Below the pieces are notes generated by a model. The model was not told where the DNA came from. It saw nothing but the letters and a program-made list of their open reading frames with translations, and did not search any database. Below are positions 32,468 through 41,248 of a stretch of DNA of 64,000 nt, one piece after another. The position numbers and the translations under genes are program-made. How positions within the stretch are numbered: position 1 is the stretch's first letter; each line of letters starts with the position of its first letter. Source of the DNA: Cybelea sp963824595 (lineage in GTDB: Bacteria; Vulcanimicrobiota; Vulcanimicrobiia; Vulcanimicrobiales; Vulcanimicrobiaceae). The stretch lies in assembly GCA_963824595.1 (NCBI GenBank), contig CAWGPY010000001.1:434001-498000 (forward strand). Reading direction: 5' to 3'.

Positions 32468-35131
32468 TCAGGAGAACGGGTGTTTTCCTTGGCTGCAGTA
32501 CTCGCCGTGCTGCTGGATGAGCTTGGCGACCAGCGCGGTCCAGCCGGTCTGATGGCTTGCGCCCAACCCGCTGCCGTTGTCGCCGTGGAAATATTCGTAG
32601 AACGGAATGTAGTCGCGCCACAGCGGGCTGCGCGAAAAGAGTTCGTTCGCGCCGAAAACCGGGCGCCGGCCGTCCGCGTCGAGCGTGAATAGGCGCATGA
32701 GCCGGTGCGAGAGCTCCATCGAGACGTCCCACAGGGTCATGAACTTCCCCGACCCCGCCGGCATCTCGACCTTGAGGTCGTCGCCGTAGAAATAATGGAA
32801 CTTCTGCAGCGCTTCGATGATGAGGTAGTTGATCGGGAACCAGACCGGGCCGCGCCAGTTCGAGTTGCCTCCGAAGAGCGGCGTGGTCGACTCGGCTGGT
32901 TCGTAGTCGATGCGGTAGTCGATGCCGGCGTACTCCAACGAGTAGGGATGCTCCGCGTGCTCGCGCGAGAGCGAGCGAACCCCGTACGGCGAAAGGAACG
33001 CCGTCTCGTCGAGCATTCGTTGCAGCAGCCGCAGCAGCTGCGTGCGGTCGACGATGGAGAGGATGCGCCGGACGCCGATGCCGCCCGCCTGCATCTCGGC
33101 GATGTTCTCCATGAGATCCGGGCGGTTTCGGGCGAACCACTCCACCCGTTTGGCGAAGTTCGGCAGCTTCTCGCGAATGGTGCCGTCGAACGTCTCTACC
33201 GCGAGCAGCGGAATGAGTCCGACGAGCGACCGGATCTGCAACGGGATCACCTTGCCGCCCGCGTGCAGGTAATCGTAGTAGAAGCCGTCGGCGTCGTCCC
33301 ACAGGCCCCGGTCCTCGTCGCCGCCGATCTTGTTCATCGCGTCGGCGATCAGAAGGAAGTGCTCGAAGAACTTCGACGCAATATCTTCGTAGACGGGCTT
33401 GTGCTGCGCGAGCTCGAGCGCGATGCGCAACAGGTTGAGCGTGAAGACGCCCATCCAGCTCGTGCCGTCCGCCTGGTCGAGCCGGCCGCCTTCCGGCAAC
33501 GGCGCGCTGCGATCGAAGAGACCGATGTTGTCGAGCCCGAGGAAGCCCCCTTGAAAGACGTTACGGCCCCCGACGTCCTTGCGATTCACCCACCACGTGA
33601 AGGTGAGCAATAGTTTTTGGAAGACGCGCTCGAGGAAGAAGTAGTCGGCACGCCCGGTCCGCTTGCGCTCGATCTTGAACACGCGATACGCCGCCCACGC
33701 CTGCACCGGCGGATTGACGTCGCCGAAGCCCCACTCGTAGGCCGGCACCTGGCCGTTGGGATGCATGTAGAATTCGCGCGTCAGCAGCGAGAGCTGAACC
33801 TTCGCAAACTCCGGGTCGACGATCGTCAGCGCGACGCAGTGAAACGCCAGATCCCACGCGGCGAACCACGGATACTCCCACGTGTCGGGCATCGCGAGGA
33901 CGTCGTCGCTGTAGAAGTGGTCCCAGCCGCTGTTGCGGCCGCGATCGCGCTCGGCCGGGGGCGGCGGCTGCAGCGGGTCGCCGCGTAGCCAATCGTGCAC
34001 GACGTAGTTGTAAAACTGCTTGCTCCAGAGCAGTCCCGCGAGCGCCTGCCGCTGGACGGCGCGCTCGTCGTCGCTGACGGGAAACCGGTTGAGGTCGCGA
34101 TAGAACTCGTCGGCCTCGGCGATGCGCCGATCGAAGATGGCGTCGAAGTCGCCGAACGGCCTGCGTAACGCGCGGGCGCACAAGCGCAGCCGGACGGTCC
34201 GGCTCTCACCCGGCCCGAGCGCGAGCTCGTAGCGTGCGGCGCACTTCGTGCCCACCGTGCCCGGATTGACCGCGTCGCGCCTCCCGTCGACGACGCAGTC
34301 GTTGATGCCGTCCTTGACGTACGGGCCGGCGTTGGGGGCGTCGAAGAGCCGCCGGTTGTTGGTCTCGTTCTCGGTGAAGAGCAGCTCCGCGGCATCCTCG
34401 CAGTAGAGGCGCATGACGCCGAGCCGCTCGTGCGTCGCGAGGACGGTGGGGTGGCCCGGAGCGGGCTGCTCGGCCTCGAGCGACGGCTTGGCGACGCCGG
34501 CCTTCCACGACCACACGTTGCGAAACCACAGCGTCGGCAGCAGCGTGAGGTTCGCGGGCTCCGCCGCCCGGTTCACGACGCTGATCCTCGCGAGCACGTC
34601 GTCGGGAGAAGCCTTAGCGTACTCCACGAACACGTCGAAGAAACGATCGTCGTCGAGGATGCCGGTATCTACCAATTCGAACTCCGGATCGAGGCGCGTT
34701 CTCCGCTGGTTCTCGTCCACCAGCCGCGCATACGGATACTCGGACTGCGGATAGCGATAGAGCATCTTCATGTAGGCGTGCGTCGGCAGACAGTCGAGGA
34801 AGAAGTAGTACTCCTTGACGTCCTCGCCGTGATTGCCCTCGGGTCCGGTAAGTCCGAAGAGGCGCTCCTTGAGGAACGGGTCCTTGCCGTTCCACATCGC
34901 GACGGCGAAGCAGAGCTCCTGATAGCGGTCGCAGATGCCGCCGATGCCATCTTCGCCCCACCGATACGCGCGCGATCGCGCCTGGTCGTGTGGGAGATAA
35001 TCCCACGCGTCCCCGTCGGCGCTGTAGTCCTCGCGAACCGTGCCCCACTGCCGCTCGCTGAGGTACGGCCCCCAGCGATGCCACGCGGCGCGGTCGCGGC
35101 CGCGTTCCAGGCGCCGGCGCTCGGCGCTCAA
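32468..35131 (-). CDS. GH63-like glucosidase
   Basis: 887 residues from TTG 35131, which overlaps the stop of the hydrolase gene (TTGA). The start gives LSAERRRLERGRDRAAWHRW, the conserved N-terminus of bacterial 'glucosidase' proteins of the MGH1/GH63 type. The (alpha/alpha)6 barrel shows YLSERQWGTVREDYSADGDA, YRWGEDGIGGICDRYQELCF, YPWFAAWDLAFHCVALTIVD, QVPAYEWGFGDVNPPVQAWA, FGGNSNWRGPVWFPINYLII and GLGASHQTGWTALVAKLIQQ. The Asp in AAWDLAFH and the later Glu are the probable catalytic pair. Related enzymes hydrolyse glucosyl- or mannosylglycerate. Length is normal. Confidence 0.9.
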   Translation of the reverse strand: MSAERRRLERGRDRAAWHRWGPYLSERQWGTVREDYSADGDAWDYLPHDQARSRAYRWGEDGIGGICDRYQELCFAVAMWNGKDPFLKERLFGLTGPEGNHGEDVKEYYFFLDCLPTHAYMKMLYRYPQSEYPYARLVDENQRRTRLDPEFELVDTGILDDDRFFDVFVEYAKASPDDVLARISVVNRAAEPANLTLLPTLWFRNVWSWKAGVAKPSLEAEQPAPGHPTVLATHERLGVMRLYCEDAAELLFTENETNNRRLFDAPNAGPYVKDGINDCVVDGRRDAVNPGTVGTKCAARYELALGPGESRTVRLRLCARALRRPFGDFDAIFDRRIAEADEFYRDLNRFPVSDDERAVQRQALAGLLWSKQFYNYVVHDWLRGDPLQPPPPAERDRGRNSGWDHFYSDDVLAMPDTWEYPWFAAWDLAFHCVALTIVDPEFAKVQLSLLTREFYMHPNGQVPAYEWGFGDVNPPVQAWAAYRVFKIERKRTGRADYFFLERVFQKLLLTFTWWVNRKDVGGRNVFQGGFLGLDNIGLFDRSAPLPEGGRLDQADGTSWMGVFTLNLLRIALELAQHKPVYEDIASKFFEHFLLIADAMNKIGGDEDRGLWDDADGFYYDYLHAGGKVIPLQIRSLVGLIPLLAVETFDGTIREKLPNFAKRVEWFARNRPDLMENIAEMQAGGIGVRRILSIVDRTQLLRLLQRMLDETAFLSPYGVRSLSREHAEHPYSLEYAGIDYRIDYEPAESTTPLFGGNSNWRGPVWFPINYLIIEALQKFHYFYGDDLKVEMPAGSGKFMTLWDVSMELSHRLMRLFTLDADGRRPVFGANELFSRSPLWRDYIPFYEYFHGDNGSGLGASHQTGWTALVAKLIQQHGEYCSQGKHPFS

Positions 35132-35889
35132 ACGAAATCTCGAATCAGCGCCGCGATCTCGGCGCTGCGCTCGACGATTGCGTAGTGCGCGGAGTCGGGG
35201 AGCACGGCGAACCGTGCGTTCGGCAGCAGGCCGGCAACTCGCGCGCGCGCGTCGTCCGGCGCGTCGTGCTCCGGCGCGATCACGAGCGCGGGAGCTCGAA
35301 TCGCGCGCGTCGCGTCGGCGAAGCATGCGAATGCCCACGATTCGAAGCTTTCCAGCGCGGCCGCGCGCGGCGTCGCATCCGCGATCGCGCACAGGCGCTC
35401 GAGCGCCGCTTCGTCGGGTGGGCTCGCCAGCGTTCGGCTCAGCCATCTTCTCCGCGCGGCGCCGTCGCCGGCCGTCGAGCGCAGAAAAGCCTCGCCCTTG
35501 GGCGAATAGCCGCCGCCGCTCGCTGGGACCGGAGCGACGAGAACGAGGGCGCGCACCGATTGCGGCGCATCGAGCGCCAGCCGCAACGCCGCCGTCGCGC
35601 CCATCGAATGGCCGACGACGACGGCCGGCCCGACGCGCAGCGCAGCGATGAGGTCGCGCAGGTCGGCGGCGTGGCGCTCGAGCGCGTAAGGACCGGGCGC
35701 GTTTGCGGACGCGCCGGAGCCGCGCAGATCGACCGTCACGCTCCGCATCGAAGGTCCCAGCGCGTCGATGACGCCGCGCCAAACCGACCCGTCAGCCTGC
35801 CAACCGTGAACGAAAACGAGCGCGGGCGCCCCAGAGCCGGTGTCCGAGAACGCGAGCCCGGCGCCGTCGCTGGCGCGAAAGCGATTCAT
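35128..35889 (-). CDS. Alpha/beta-hydrolase
   Basis: 253 residues from ATG 35889 (MNRFRASDGAGLAFSDTGSG). It has the oxyanion-hole HGW in PALVFVHGWQADGSVW, the nucleophile elbow VVVGHSMGATAALRLAL (Ser in GHSMG), the acid in VIAPEHDAPDD and the His in LPDSAHYAIVE. This is a typical esterase or lactonase fold with a small cap, and no signal peptide. The natural ester is unknown. It overlaps the glucosidase gene by 4 bases and follows cytochrome c by 17 bases. Confidence 0.88.
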   Translation of the reverse strand: MNRFRASDGAGLAFSDTGSGAPALVFVHGWQADGSVWRGVIDALGPSMRSVTVDLRGSGASANAPGPYALERHAADLRDLIAALRVGPAVVVGHSMGATAALRLALDAPQSVRALVLVAPVPASGGGYSPKGEAFLRSTAGDGAARRRWLSRTLASPPDEAALERLCAIADATPRAAALESFESWAFACFADATRAIRAPALVIAPEHDAPDDARARVAGLLPNARFAVLPDSAHYAIVERSAEIAALIRDFV

Positions 35890-35906
35890 CGCAGCAGGCT
35901 GCGCCG

Positions 35907-36350
35907 TTACTTGGGTACCGCGCTCACTTGATCGGCGGTGATGGGGCTCGCATTGTTGCCCCAGGACGCGCGAACGTAGGTGAGCGTCGCGGCGATGTCC
36001 GCGTCGGAGATTTGCGGGCTCCACGCCGGCATCATTCCGTTGTAGGGCTTTCCCGCCACCGAAACGGGCCCCGTGAGGCCGTACTTGACGACATGAATCA
36101 CCTTCGCCGGGTCGCCCGTCACGGCGGCGTTGCCGGCCAGGGGCGGGAACGTTCCCGCCACGCCTTTGCCGTTGGCTTGATGGCAGCTGGCGCAGTCGGC
36201 CAGGAAGAGTTTAGCCCCCGCGGCGGCCGACGCCGCCGATGCGGCCGGCGCGCTCGAGGACGAGGCGGAAGCGCCGTTCGATCCCTTCGAACACGCCGTG
36301 ACGGCGAGCACGACCATCGCTGCCGGGAGGAGCGTCTTCGCGAAATTCAT
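35907..36350 (-). CDS. Class I cytochrome c, lipoprotein
   Basis: 147 residues from ATG 36350; GTG 36359 would add three. Signal and lipobox AVTAC (Cys near 20) are followed by an Ala/Ser linker, then one c-type heme domain. The heme motif is CASCH in LADCASCHQANGKGVAGTFP, with the axial Met in YNGMMPAWSPQISDADIAAT. It fits a periplasmic, membrane-tethered electron carrier of 8-10 kDa core. The neighbours do not name a redox partner. Confidence 0.9.
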   Translation of the reverse strand: MNFAKTLLPAAMVVLAVTACSKGSNGASASSSSAPAASAASAAAGAKLFLADCASCHQANGKGVAGTFPPLAGNAAVTGDPAKVIHVVKYGLTGPVSVAGKPYNGMMPAWSPQISDADIAATLTYVRASWGNNASPITADQVSAVPK

Positions 36351-36423
36351 CCGGGGCACGTTCGACGCTCGGCGGCGGTACCCTGACGAAGGGGCCGCTC
36401 ACGACGGCGTCGGAGCATTCCCA

Positions 36424-36777
36424 ATGATCTCCATGCGAACGTGCCTGCGCTTCGCGGCGATCGTCGCCGTGCTGCTCGCTGTACCTGGGGCTGCCGCGCC
36501 GAGCGATCCGACCGGGCCGCAATGGCGACGTTCGGCTCGCAGGACCTCGAGCAGATCATGGTCGCGACGCACCCGTTACACCGAGCTAATCTACGAACCG
36601 ATGCTGGAAGTGATGCGCTCCCTGCGCGCGAACGGCTATGGCACCTACATCGTGACGGGAGGGGGCAAGAGTTCGTGCGAGCGTACTCCGACGAGACCTG
36701 CGGCGTCGAATCCGACCAGCTGGACCGTCATCAGCATGCGGCGCGACTGGAAGCGCGTCTTCGAGTTCGAGCGCTGA
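36424..36777 (+). pseudogene. Decayed HAD-family acid phosphatase
   Basis: Fragments of one secreted HAD phosphatase remain, in order but in shifting frames: a signal peptide (MRTCLRFAAIVAVLLAVPGA); FGSQDLEQIMVATH in another frame; YTELIYEPMLEVMRSLRANG and YGTYIVTGGG in the first frame; GQEFVRAYSDETCGVESDQ in the other; and the family's last residues TVISMRRDWKRVFEFER in the first frame. The catalytic DNDGT segment and about half of the protein are missing. At least two internal deletions and frameshifts are needed. A stop is followed two bases later by the next gene. Confidence 0.75.
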
Positions 36778-36778
36778 C

Positions 36779-37531
36779 GTGAAAGGCTTCTGGGGCAGCC
36801 GCGGATCCGTCGTCCTCGTCGAGGTCGTCTACCTGCTGATCCTCTTCGCGCTGGCAGTCGCCTATCTCACCGATCCCAATCCCGCGAGCCGGCTGCATCA
36901 GCTGTTCCCGGCGACGCTGGGCTCGCTGCCGATCGGCGTCGCGTGGTTCGGCGCGCTCGGCGCCGTCGTCATCTCGCTCTCGGGCGTCTTCGATCATCGC
37001 AAGGATTGGGATCCCGACTGGGGCCTCTGGCATTTCACGCGGCCGCTGATGGGCATCAGCCTGGCCGTCGTCGCGTGCCTGATCTTTCAATCCGGAGTCC
37101 TGGCCGCCAATCCCAGTGCCGGCACGCAGCTGGCCAATGCCTCGGGCGCGGGCGCGCAGGCGCCGCAGAACCTGCTGTACTATCTGATCGCTTTCGTCGT
37201 CGGCTATCGCGAGGAGGTGTTCCGCGAGCTCATCAAGCGCGTGGCCGACGTCATCCTCACGCCGTCACAAACGCCGGGCGCGCCCGCCGCGGTGAGCGCG
37301 ATGGCGCCGAACAGCGGACCCGTCGGCGGCGGCAGCACGGTGAAGATCACCGGCTCGGGCCTCGCCGGCACGACGGCCGTCGCGTTCGGTTCGGTCGCGG
37401 CGCAATTTGCGATCGACTCCGACGCGCAGATTTCGGCGACGGCGCCGCAATCCGGAGCGCCGGGAGCGGTCGCCGTGACGGTGACCACGAAGGCCGGGAG
37501 TGCCGCAGCCGGCGAGTTTACGTACGTATAG
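36779..37531 (+). CDS. Membrane protein with C-terminal IPT/TIG domain
   Basis: 250 residues from GTG 36779, directly after the phosphatase remnant. Residues 10-30, 50-70 and 90-112 are TM helices (VLVEVVYLLILFALAVAYL, GVAWFGALGAVVISLSGVF, MGISLAVVACLIFQSGVLAA). A fourth hydrophobic stretch is LLYYLIAFVVGYREEVFREL, followed by IKRVADVIL. The C-terminal 80 residues are an IPT/TIG immunoglobulin-like domain (MAPNSGPVGGGSTVKITGSG, LAGTTAVAFGSVAAQFAIDS, AGAVAVTVTTKAGSAAAGEF pattern). The YREE.FRELIKR block recurs in other membrane proteins of unknown role. The function is unknown. Confidence 0.75.
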   Translation: MKGFWGSRGSVVLVEVVYLLILFALAVAYLTDPNPASRLHQLFPATLGSLPIGVAWFGALGAVVISLSGVFDHRKDWDPDWGLWHFTRPLMGISLAVVACLIFQSGVLAANPSAGTQLANASGAGAQAPQNLLYYLIAFVVGYREEVFRELIKRVADVILTPSQTPGAPAAVSAMAPNSGPVGGGSTVKITGSGLAGTTAVAFGSVAAQFAIDSDAQISATAPQSGAPGAVAVTVTTKAGSAAAGEFTYV

Positions 37532-37539
37532 AAAACGAG

Positions 37540-40284
37540 CTACAGCCGATAGCGAAGGCGTAGCTGCGCGGTGCGCCCCATCGGATACGACTGCGGCACG
37601 TATCCCGCCGTCCCGTAGGTCCACGGCACGACCTGGGTGCGGCCGTCGTTCGTCGGCACGCCGTTGCCCAACGTGTAGAGACAGCCTTTACAGTACTGCG
37701 CGCCGTAGGCGCGCGCGTACAGGCCGTTGCCGCCGGTGTAGCCCGGCGGACCGATGAGGTACGGATTGCCCTGCAGCTGCGTCGGCGCCGCCACCGCGAA
37801 GAGGTTGGTGACGTCCAGCATCGCCGTGAGACGGGACGAGACGTCGGCCTCCGCGTGCACCGAGACCAGCGTCTGCGCCGGCGTGCGCAGCGTGTTCGGA
37901 TCGGCGCCCTCGTTCGTGCCGAGCGATCCGATGTAAGGGTTGCCGGCCGCGTCGTACGGTAGCGCCGGATTCTTCAGGAAGTAGTAGCTGTAGCCGGGAT
38001 TGACGTAGTTGTCGTTTCGCACGAGCTCCGCCGCGCCCGTTTTCGGATTGACGATCCAGGCCATCGTGCCGTTGCCGTAAGGATAGCCGCTTTCGAACGA
38101 GATCAGCGGCGTGACGCGAACGCGCCGGTGCGCCAGGCCGAGCTCGTAGCTCAGGGTGGCGGTGAAGTCGGGCACGTATCCGGCGGGATACAGGTGCCCG
38201 GCCAGGATCGCGGCCGGATTGAGGTCGTTGTAGGCAAACTGATCGACGCTCGAGGTGTACGTGCGCGCGTAGTTCGCGACGAACTGCAGCCCGCCGCGCC
38301 GCAGGAAGAACTCGATCCCGCGCGACTGCAGCAACCCCGCGTTCGTCGGCACGCCCACGGCGTTGGGGTTCTGCGCCGTGGCGCGAAAGTTGAACGGCAG
38401 CACGTCGATCCGGTTCTTTTCGAAATTCGCATAGAGCGTGAACCGGAACGTCAGCGGGCCGGAGCGCTCGTATGCCAGGCTGTAGTCGTCGGCGGTCTGC
38501 GGCGAGAGCGCGACCGGCGCGGCCTGCGCCGTAGAATCCGTGCGTTGCACCTCGAGGGGAAGCGGCGGGACCGACGTGTGGTCGAACGTCGCCCGAACGG
38601 CGGCGTTGCCGGGCAGCGAGTACGCAAGCCCCAGGTGCGGATCGATCGCGGCGACGCCGTAGGCGAGTCCCTCGCCGGTGAGCGCGTGCTGCGCGACGTA
38701 TCGCAGCGTCCCCGTCGCGGTCAGGCGGTCGTCGATCGTCCACGTGTCGGCGGCGTAGATCAGATATTGATTGAGGCGCGGGTTCGAGGTCACGAGCTCG
38801 TCCGCGGTCGGCACGAGCTGATCGAGGTCCGCCGTGTCGATCGAATACTGCGCGCCGGCACGGACCACGTGCTTCTCACCGGCTTGGTCTTCGAAATCGT
38901 AGCCGATGCCGTCTTGGCGTTGGCTCTGCTGCGACCACAGCGAGATGACCCCGTCGGGGAACGAGAGGTCGTCCCAATAGGGTCCGTTCGCGACCGCGTT
39001 GGTTTGAGAGCGATAGACGTAGACGCGGCCCAGCGAGTGGTGCCAGTCGTGCAGCCACTGCAGCTTCCCGACGAAGTACGTGCCTCGCGCGCGCGACGGC
39101 GTTTCGACCTGTGCGTTCGGATTGGACGGCTGGCCCGGAAACGACGTCGCGCTCGAGTCGAACGTCGACCATTTCTGCCCCGCGTACGGCGTGTCGTACT
39201 GATCGTACGTCGCGACGCCCGAGAGCAGCGTCGCCGAGAAATCGTCGCGCTGGTCGGCTTGGAAGTGAACGTTCCCCGACCACGACGATGCCGCTCGCGT
39301 CTGCAGCGCGAGGCCGTACGTACCGATCTCGCCGGGATAGAACGTAACCCCGTCGCCGTACGGGAAGTAGGCCGTTCCGGCGGATATCGCGAGCGCGTAG
39401 CGCCAGCGGAGGTCTGGCGTCGCCCATCGTTCGGCGGCCTGCACCTCGCCGTATTGCGCGCCGGCGCCGACGGCGAGTTGAAACGCGCCGCGCGCCGGAT
39501 ACGTTCCGATCGCCGGGATTTCGTTCACCACGCCGCCGAGTGCGTTCTGACTGGAGTCGGTGAAGCCGCTTAGGGTGAGCGTCGTTGCGCCGACCCCGGT
39601 CGTTCCCAGCTGCGCGCCGACGATGTTGCCGCCGGGTTCGGCGATCAGCCCTTGCGGCACCGGGACGGAATCGTAGTCGAAGACGGTGTCCTGCACCTTG
39701 CCGCCGCGCACGATCGCGTTGGCGAACGAGTCGAGCTGCACGCCCGGGACGCCGGCCAGCGCGCCCTGCACGGAGCCTTGCGTGTAGTTGGCCAACCCCG
39801 ACGACGATTCGCTCGGATACGTCGCGCGCGCGGCCTCGCCGGTCACCGTAAACGTGTCGCTCGTGCTGCCGGCCGGAAAGGCCTCGCCGCGGGCTTCGAC
39901 GCGCGCGATTTCGCGAAGTTGCGGCCGCAGCGCGAACGCGATGTCCTCGCGCTCGCCGGGCAGCACGATCGCGACGTCGCTAGTCTCTTCGTAGCCCGCG
40001 GCGCGCACGGTGACGACGTACGTGTCGGGCACGACGCCGAGCATCACGAAGCGTCCGGAGCCGTCGCTGGTTGAGGCGTAGCGCCCCGACGGCGAACGCG
40101 CCGCGATCTGCGCGCCGGCCACCGGAGCGCCGCCCGCGCCGCGCACGGTGCCGACGATCGATCCCGTCGTGAGCTCCGACGCTCCCGCTGGCTTCGCGTT
40201 GGCGAGCAGTGCGGCCGCGGCCGCAAGGGGAAGGAGCCGGAACAGGTCCGAACTCCGCCGACTACGCCAGGAGGAACGAATCAT
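37540..40284 (-). CDS. TonB-dependent outer-membrane receptor
   Basis: 914 residues from ATG 40284. It has a signal peptide (LFRLLPLAAAAALLANAKPA), a carboxypeptidase-regulatory-like domain (GSIVGTVRGAGGAPVAGAQI, to about residue 120), and a plug (NYTQGSVQGALAGVPGVQLD, IVRGGKVQDTVFDYDSVPVP). A long beta-barrel follows, ending YPMGRTAQLRLRYRL, with the aromatic/Leu last strand expected for BAM insertion. The barrel includes AELVRNDNYVNPGYSYYFLK and SSRLTAMLDVTNLFAVAAP. It probably imports a large or scarce nutrient. Its start shares CATG with the divergent gene at 40283. Confidence 0.9.
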   Translation of the reverse strand: MIRSSWRSRRSSDLFRLLPLAAAAALLANAKPAGASELTTGSIVGTVRGAGGAPVAGAQIAARSPSGRYASTSDGSGRFVMLGVVPDTYVVTVRAAGYEETSDVAIVLPGEREDIAFALRPQLREIARVEARGEAFPAGSTSDTFTVTGEAARATYPSESSSGLANYTQGSVQGALAGVPGVQLDSFANAIVRGGKVQDTVFDYDSVPVPQGLIAEPGGNIVGAQLGTTGVGATTLTLSGFTDSSQNALGGVVNEIPAIGTYPARGAFQLAVGAGAQYGEVQAAERWATPDLRWRYALAISAGTAYFPYGDGVTFYPGEIGTYGLALQTRAASSWSGNVHFQADQRDDFSATLLSGVATYDQYDTPYAGQKWSTFDSSATSFPGQPSNPNAQVETPSRARGTYFVGKLQWLHDWHHSLGRVYVYRSQTNAVANGPYWDDLSFPDGVISLWSQQSQRQDGIGYDFEDQAGEKHVVRAGAQYSIDTADLDQLVPTADELVTSNPRLNQYLIYAADTWTIDDRLTATGTLRYVAQHALTGEGLAYGVAAIDPHLGLAYSLPGNAAVRATFDHTSVPPLPLEVQRTDSTAQAAPVALSPQTADDYSLAYERSGPLTFRFTLYANFEKNRIDVLPFNFRATAQNPNAVGVPTNAGLLQSRGIEFFLRRGGLQFVANYARTYTSSVDQFAYNDLNPAAILAGHLYPAGYVPDFTATLSYELGLAHRRVRVTPLISFESGYPYGNGTMAWIVNPKTGAAELVRNDNYVNPGYSYYFLKNPALPYDAAGNPYIGSLGTNEGADPNTLRTPAQTLVSVHAEADVSSRLTAMLDVTNLFAVAAPTQLQGNPYLIGPPGYTGGNGLYARAYGAQYCKGCLYTLGNGVPTNDGRTQVVPWTYGTAGYVPQSYPMGRTAQLRLRYRL

Positions 40285-40786
40285 GCCTTCCACGATTTCT
40301 CTCGGTTCCACCGGAGACGACGTCAAACGCCTGCAGCGTGTTTTCGCACGCCACCTCATGTGGAATCCGTTCGGCCCCATCACCGGCTCGTTCGATGCCG
40401 GCCTGGAAACCGCCGTCAAGACGTTTCAGCAGAGCCAAGGATTGACCGTAGACGGCATCGTCGGACCCGCGACGTGGGCGGCGCTCCCGAGTTATCGCGA
40501 GGCGTCGCCGGAACTGCAGCAGGACTCGAAGGGACCAGGCGTTGCCTGGCTTCAAAAGGCGCTCGCCGGCGGCGACGTCGCGGTCTCGTTCACGCCCTAC
40601 GGGGGTGCGATCGACGGTATCTTCGGTCCCGCGACCGCGACGGCCGTGCGCGCATTGCAAACGTGGGCGGGCATAACGTCCGACGGCATCGTCGGCGACG
40701 ATACGTGGTTCGTGTGGCTGACGCCGGGGAGCGCCCAGCAGCTTACGCTCGAAGGCGCGTGCGGGTTGACGAGCGGTCTCTTGTAG
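40283..40786 (+). CDS. Protein with two peptidoglycan-binding domains
   Basis: 167 residues from ATG 40283 with a strong SD (GGAGGAA). Two PG_binding_1 units: STGDDVKRLQRVFARHLMWN with FDAGLETAVKTFQQSQGLTV and DGIVGPATWAAL (residues 8-70); then GPGVAWLQKALAGGDVAVSF with GIFGPATATAVRALQTWAGI and DGIVGDDTWFVWLTP (residues 80-155). No catalytic domain and no signal peptide are visible, which is odd for a wall-binding protein. It may be a phage-like or cytoplasmic relative. It is followed by a terminator at 40837. Confidence 0.88.
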   Translation: MPSTISLGSTGDDVKRLQRVFARHLMWNPFGPITGSFDAGLETAVKTFQQSQGLTVDGIVGPATWAALPSYREASPELQQDSKGPGVAWLQKALAGGDVAVSFTPYGGAIDGIFGPATATAVRALQTWAGITSDGIVGDDTWFVWLTPGSAQQLTLEGACGLTSGLL

Positions 40787-40836
40787 CGAAACGGTTGCAA
40801 AACTACCGAGGTAGTCGGCGCTCGTACATGCGTTAA

Positions 40837-40862
40837 GCGTGCGTTAATCGCGCGCTTTTTTT
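40837..40862 (+). terminator. Rho-independent terminator
   Basis: GCGTGCG-TTAAT-CGCGCGC, a 7-bp stem with one G-U pair, followed by seven T, 51 bases after the stop at 40786. A shorter palindrome, ACTACC-GA-GGTAGT (40802-40815), precedes it. Confidence 0.8.
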
Positions 40863-40946
40863 GTTTCCGCGACGGCAGGTAACGTTCATCGCGGCGTGCG
40901 AAAGCGCAACGCACCCCTTTTCACTCACTACGTCACCGAGCAGCGA

Positions 40947-41234
40947 ATGGAAGACAATCTTAGATTCGATTCGGCGGTTCGGCCCGCATTACTCGCCGTC
41001 GCAATGCTTGCGCTGCTGGCCGCGATTTTCCAAGTCTTCTTGCGATACGAATACATTCCCAGAGGCCCCGTGCTCTGGAGGATCGATCGCGTGACGAGTC
41101 AGGCGTGCCGCGTCGACGGCGCACGAGTCGATTGCGTGGCGACGCCGCCGAGCACGAGCATCAGCCCCAGCATGAGCCTCAGCACCAGCACGAGCACGAC
41201 CGTTCGGCGGTTTCGGGGCAAGTCCGGCCGCTGA
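40947..41234 (+). CDS. Small single-pass membrane protein with Ser-X tail
   Basis: 95 residues from ATG 40947 (MEDNLRFDSAVRPALLAVAM); an upstream frame start at 40896 lacks an SD. One TM helix (ALLAVAMLALLAAIFQVFLR) leads to an exported part with a Cys pair (ACRVDGARVDC, a possible small disulfide loop). A tail in which every second residue is Ser follows (STSISPSMSLSTSTSTT). No family is recognised. Confidence 0.55.
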   Translation: MEDNLRFDSAVRPALLAVAMLALLAAIFQVFLRYEYIPRGPVLWRIDRVTSQACRVDGARVDCVATPPSTSISPSMSLSTSTSTTVRRFRGKSGR

Positions 41235-41248
41235 GCGGCCGAGTCGCA

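Noticed and set aside
40802..40815. ACTACC-GA-GGTAGT as a terminator
   Set aside because: The loop is only 2 bases and no T-run follows; the better terminator is the hairpin at 40837-40862.
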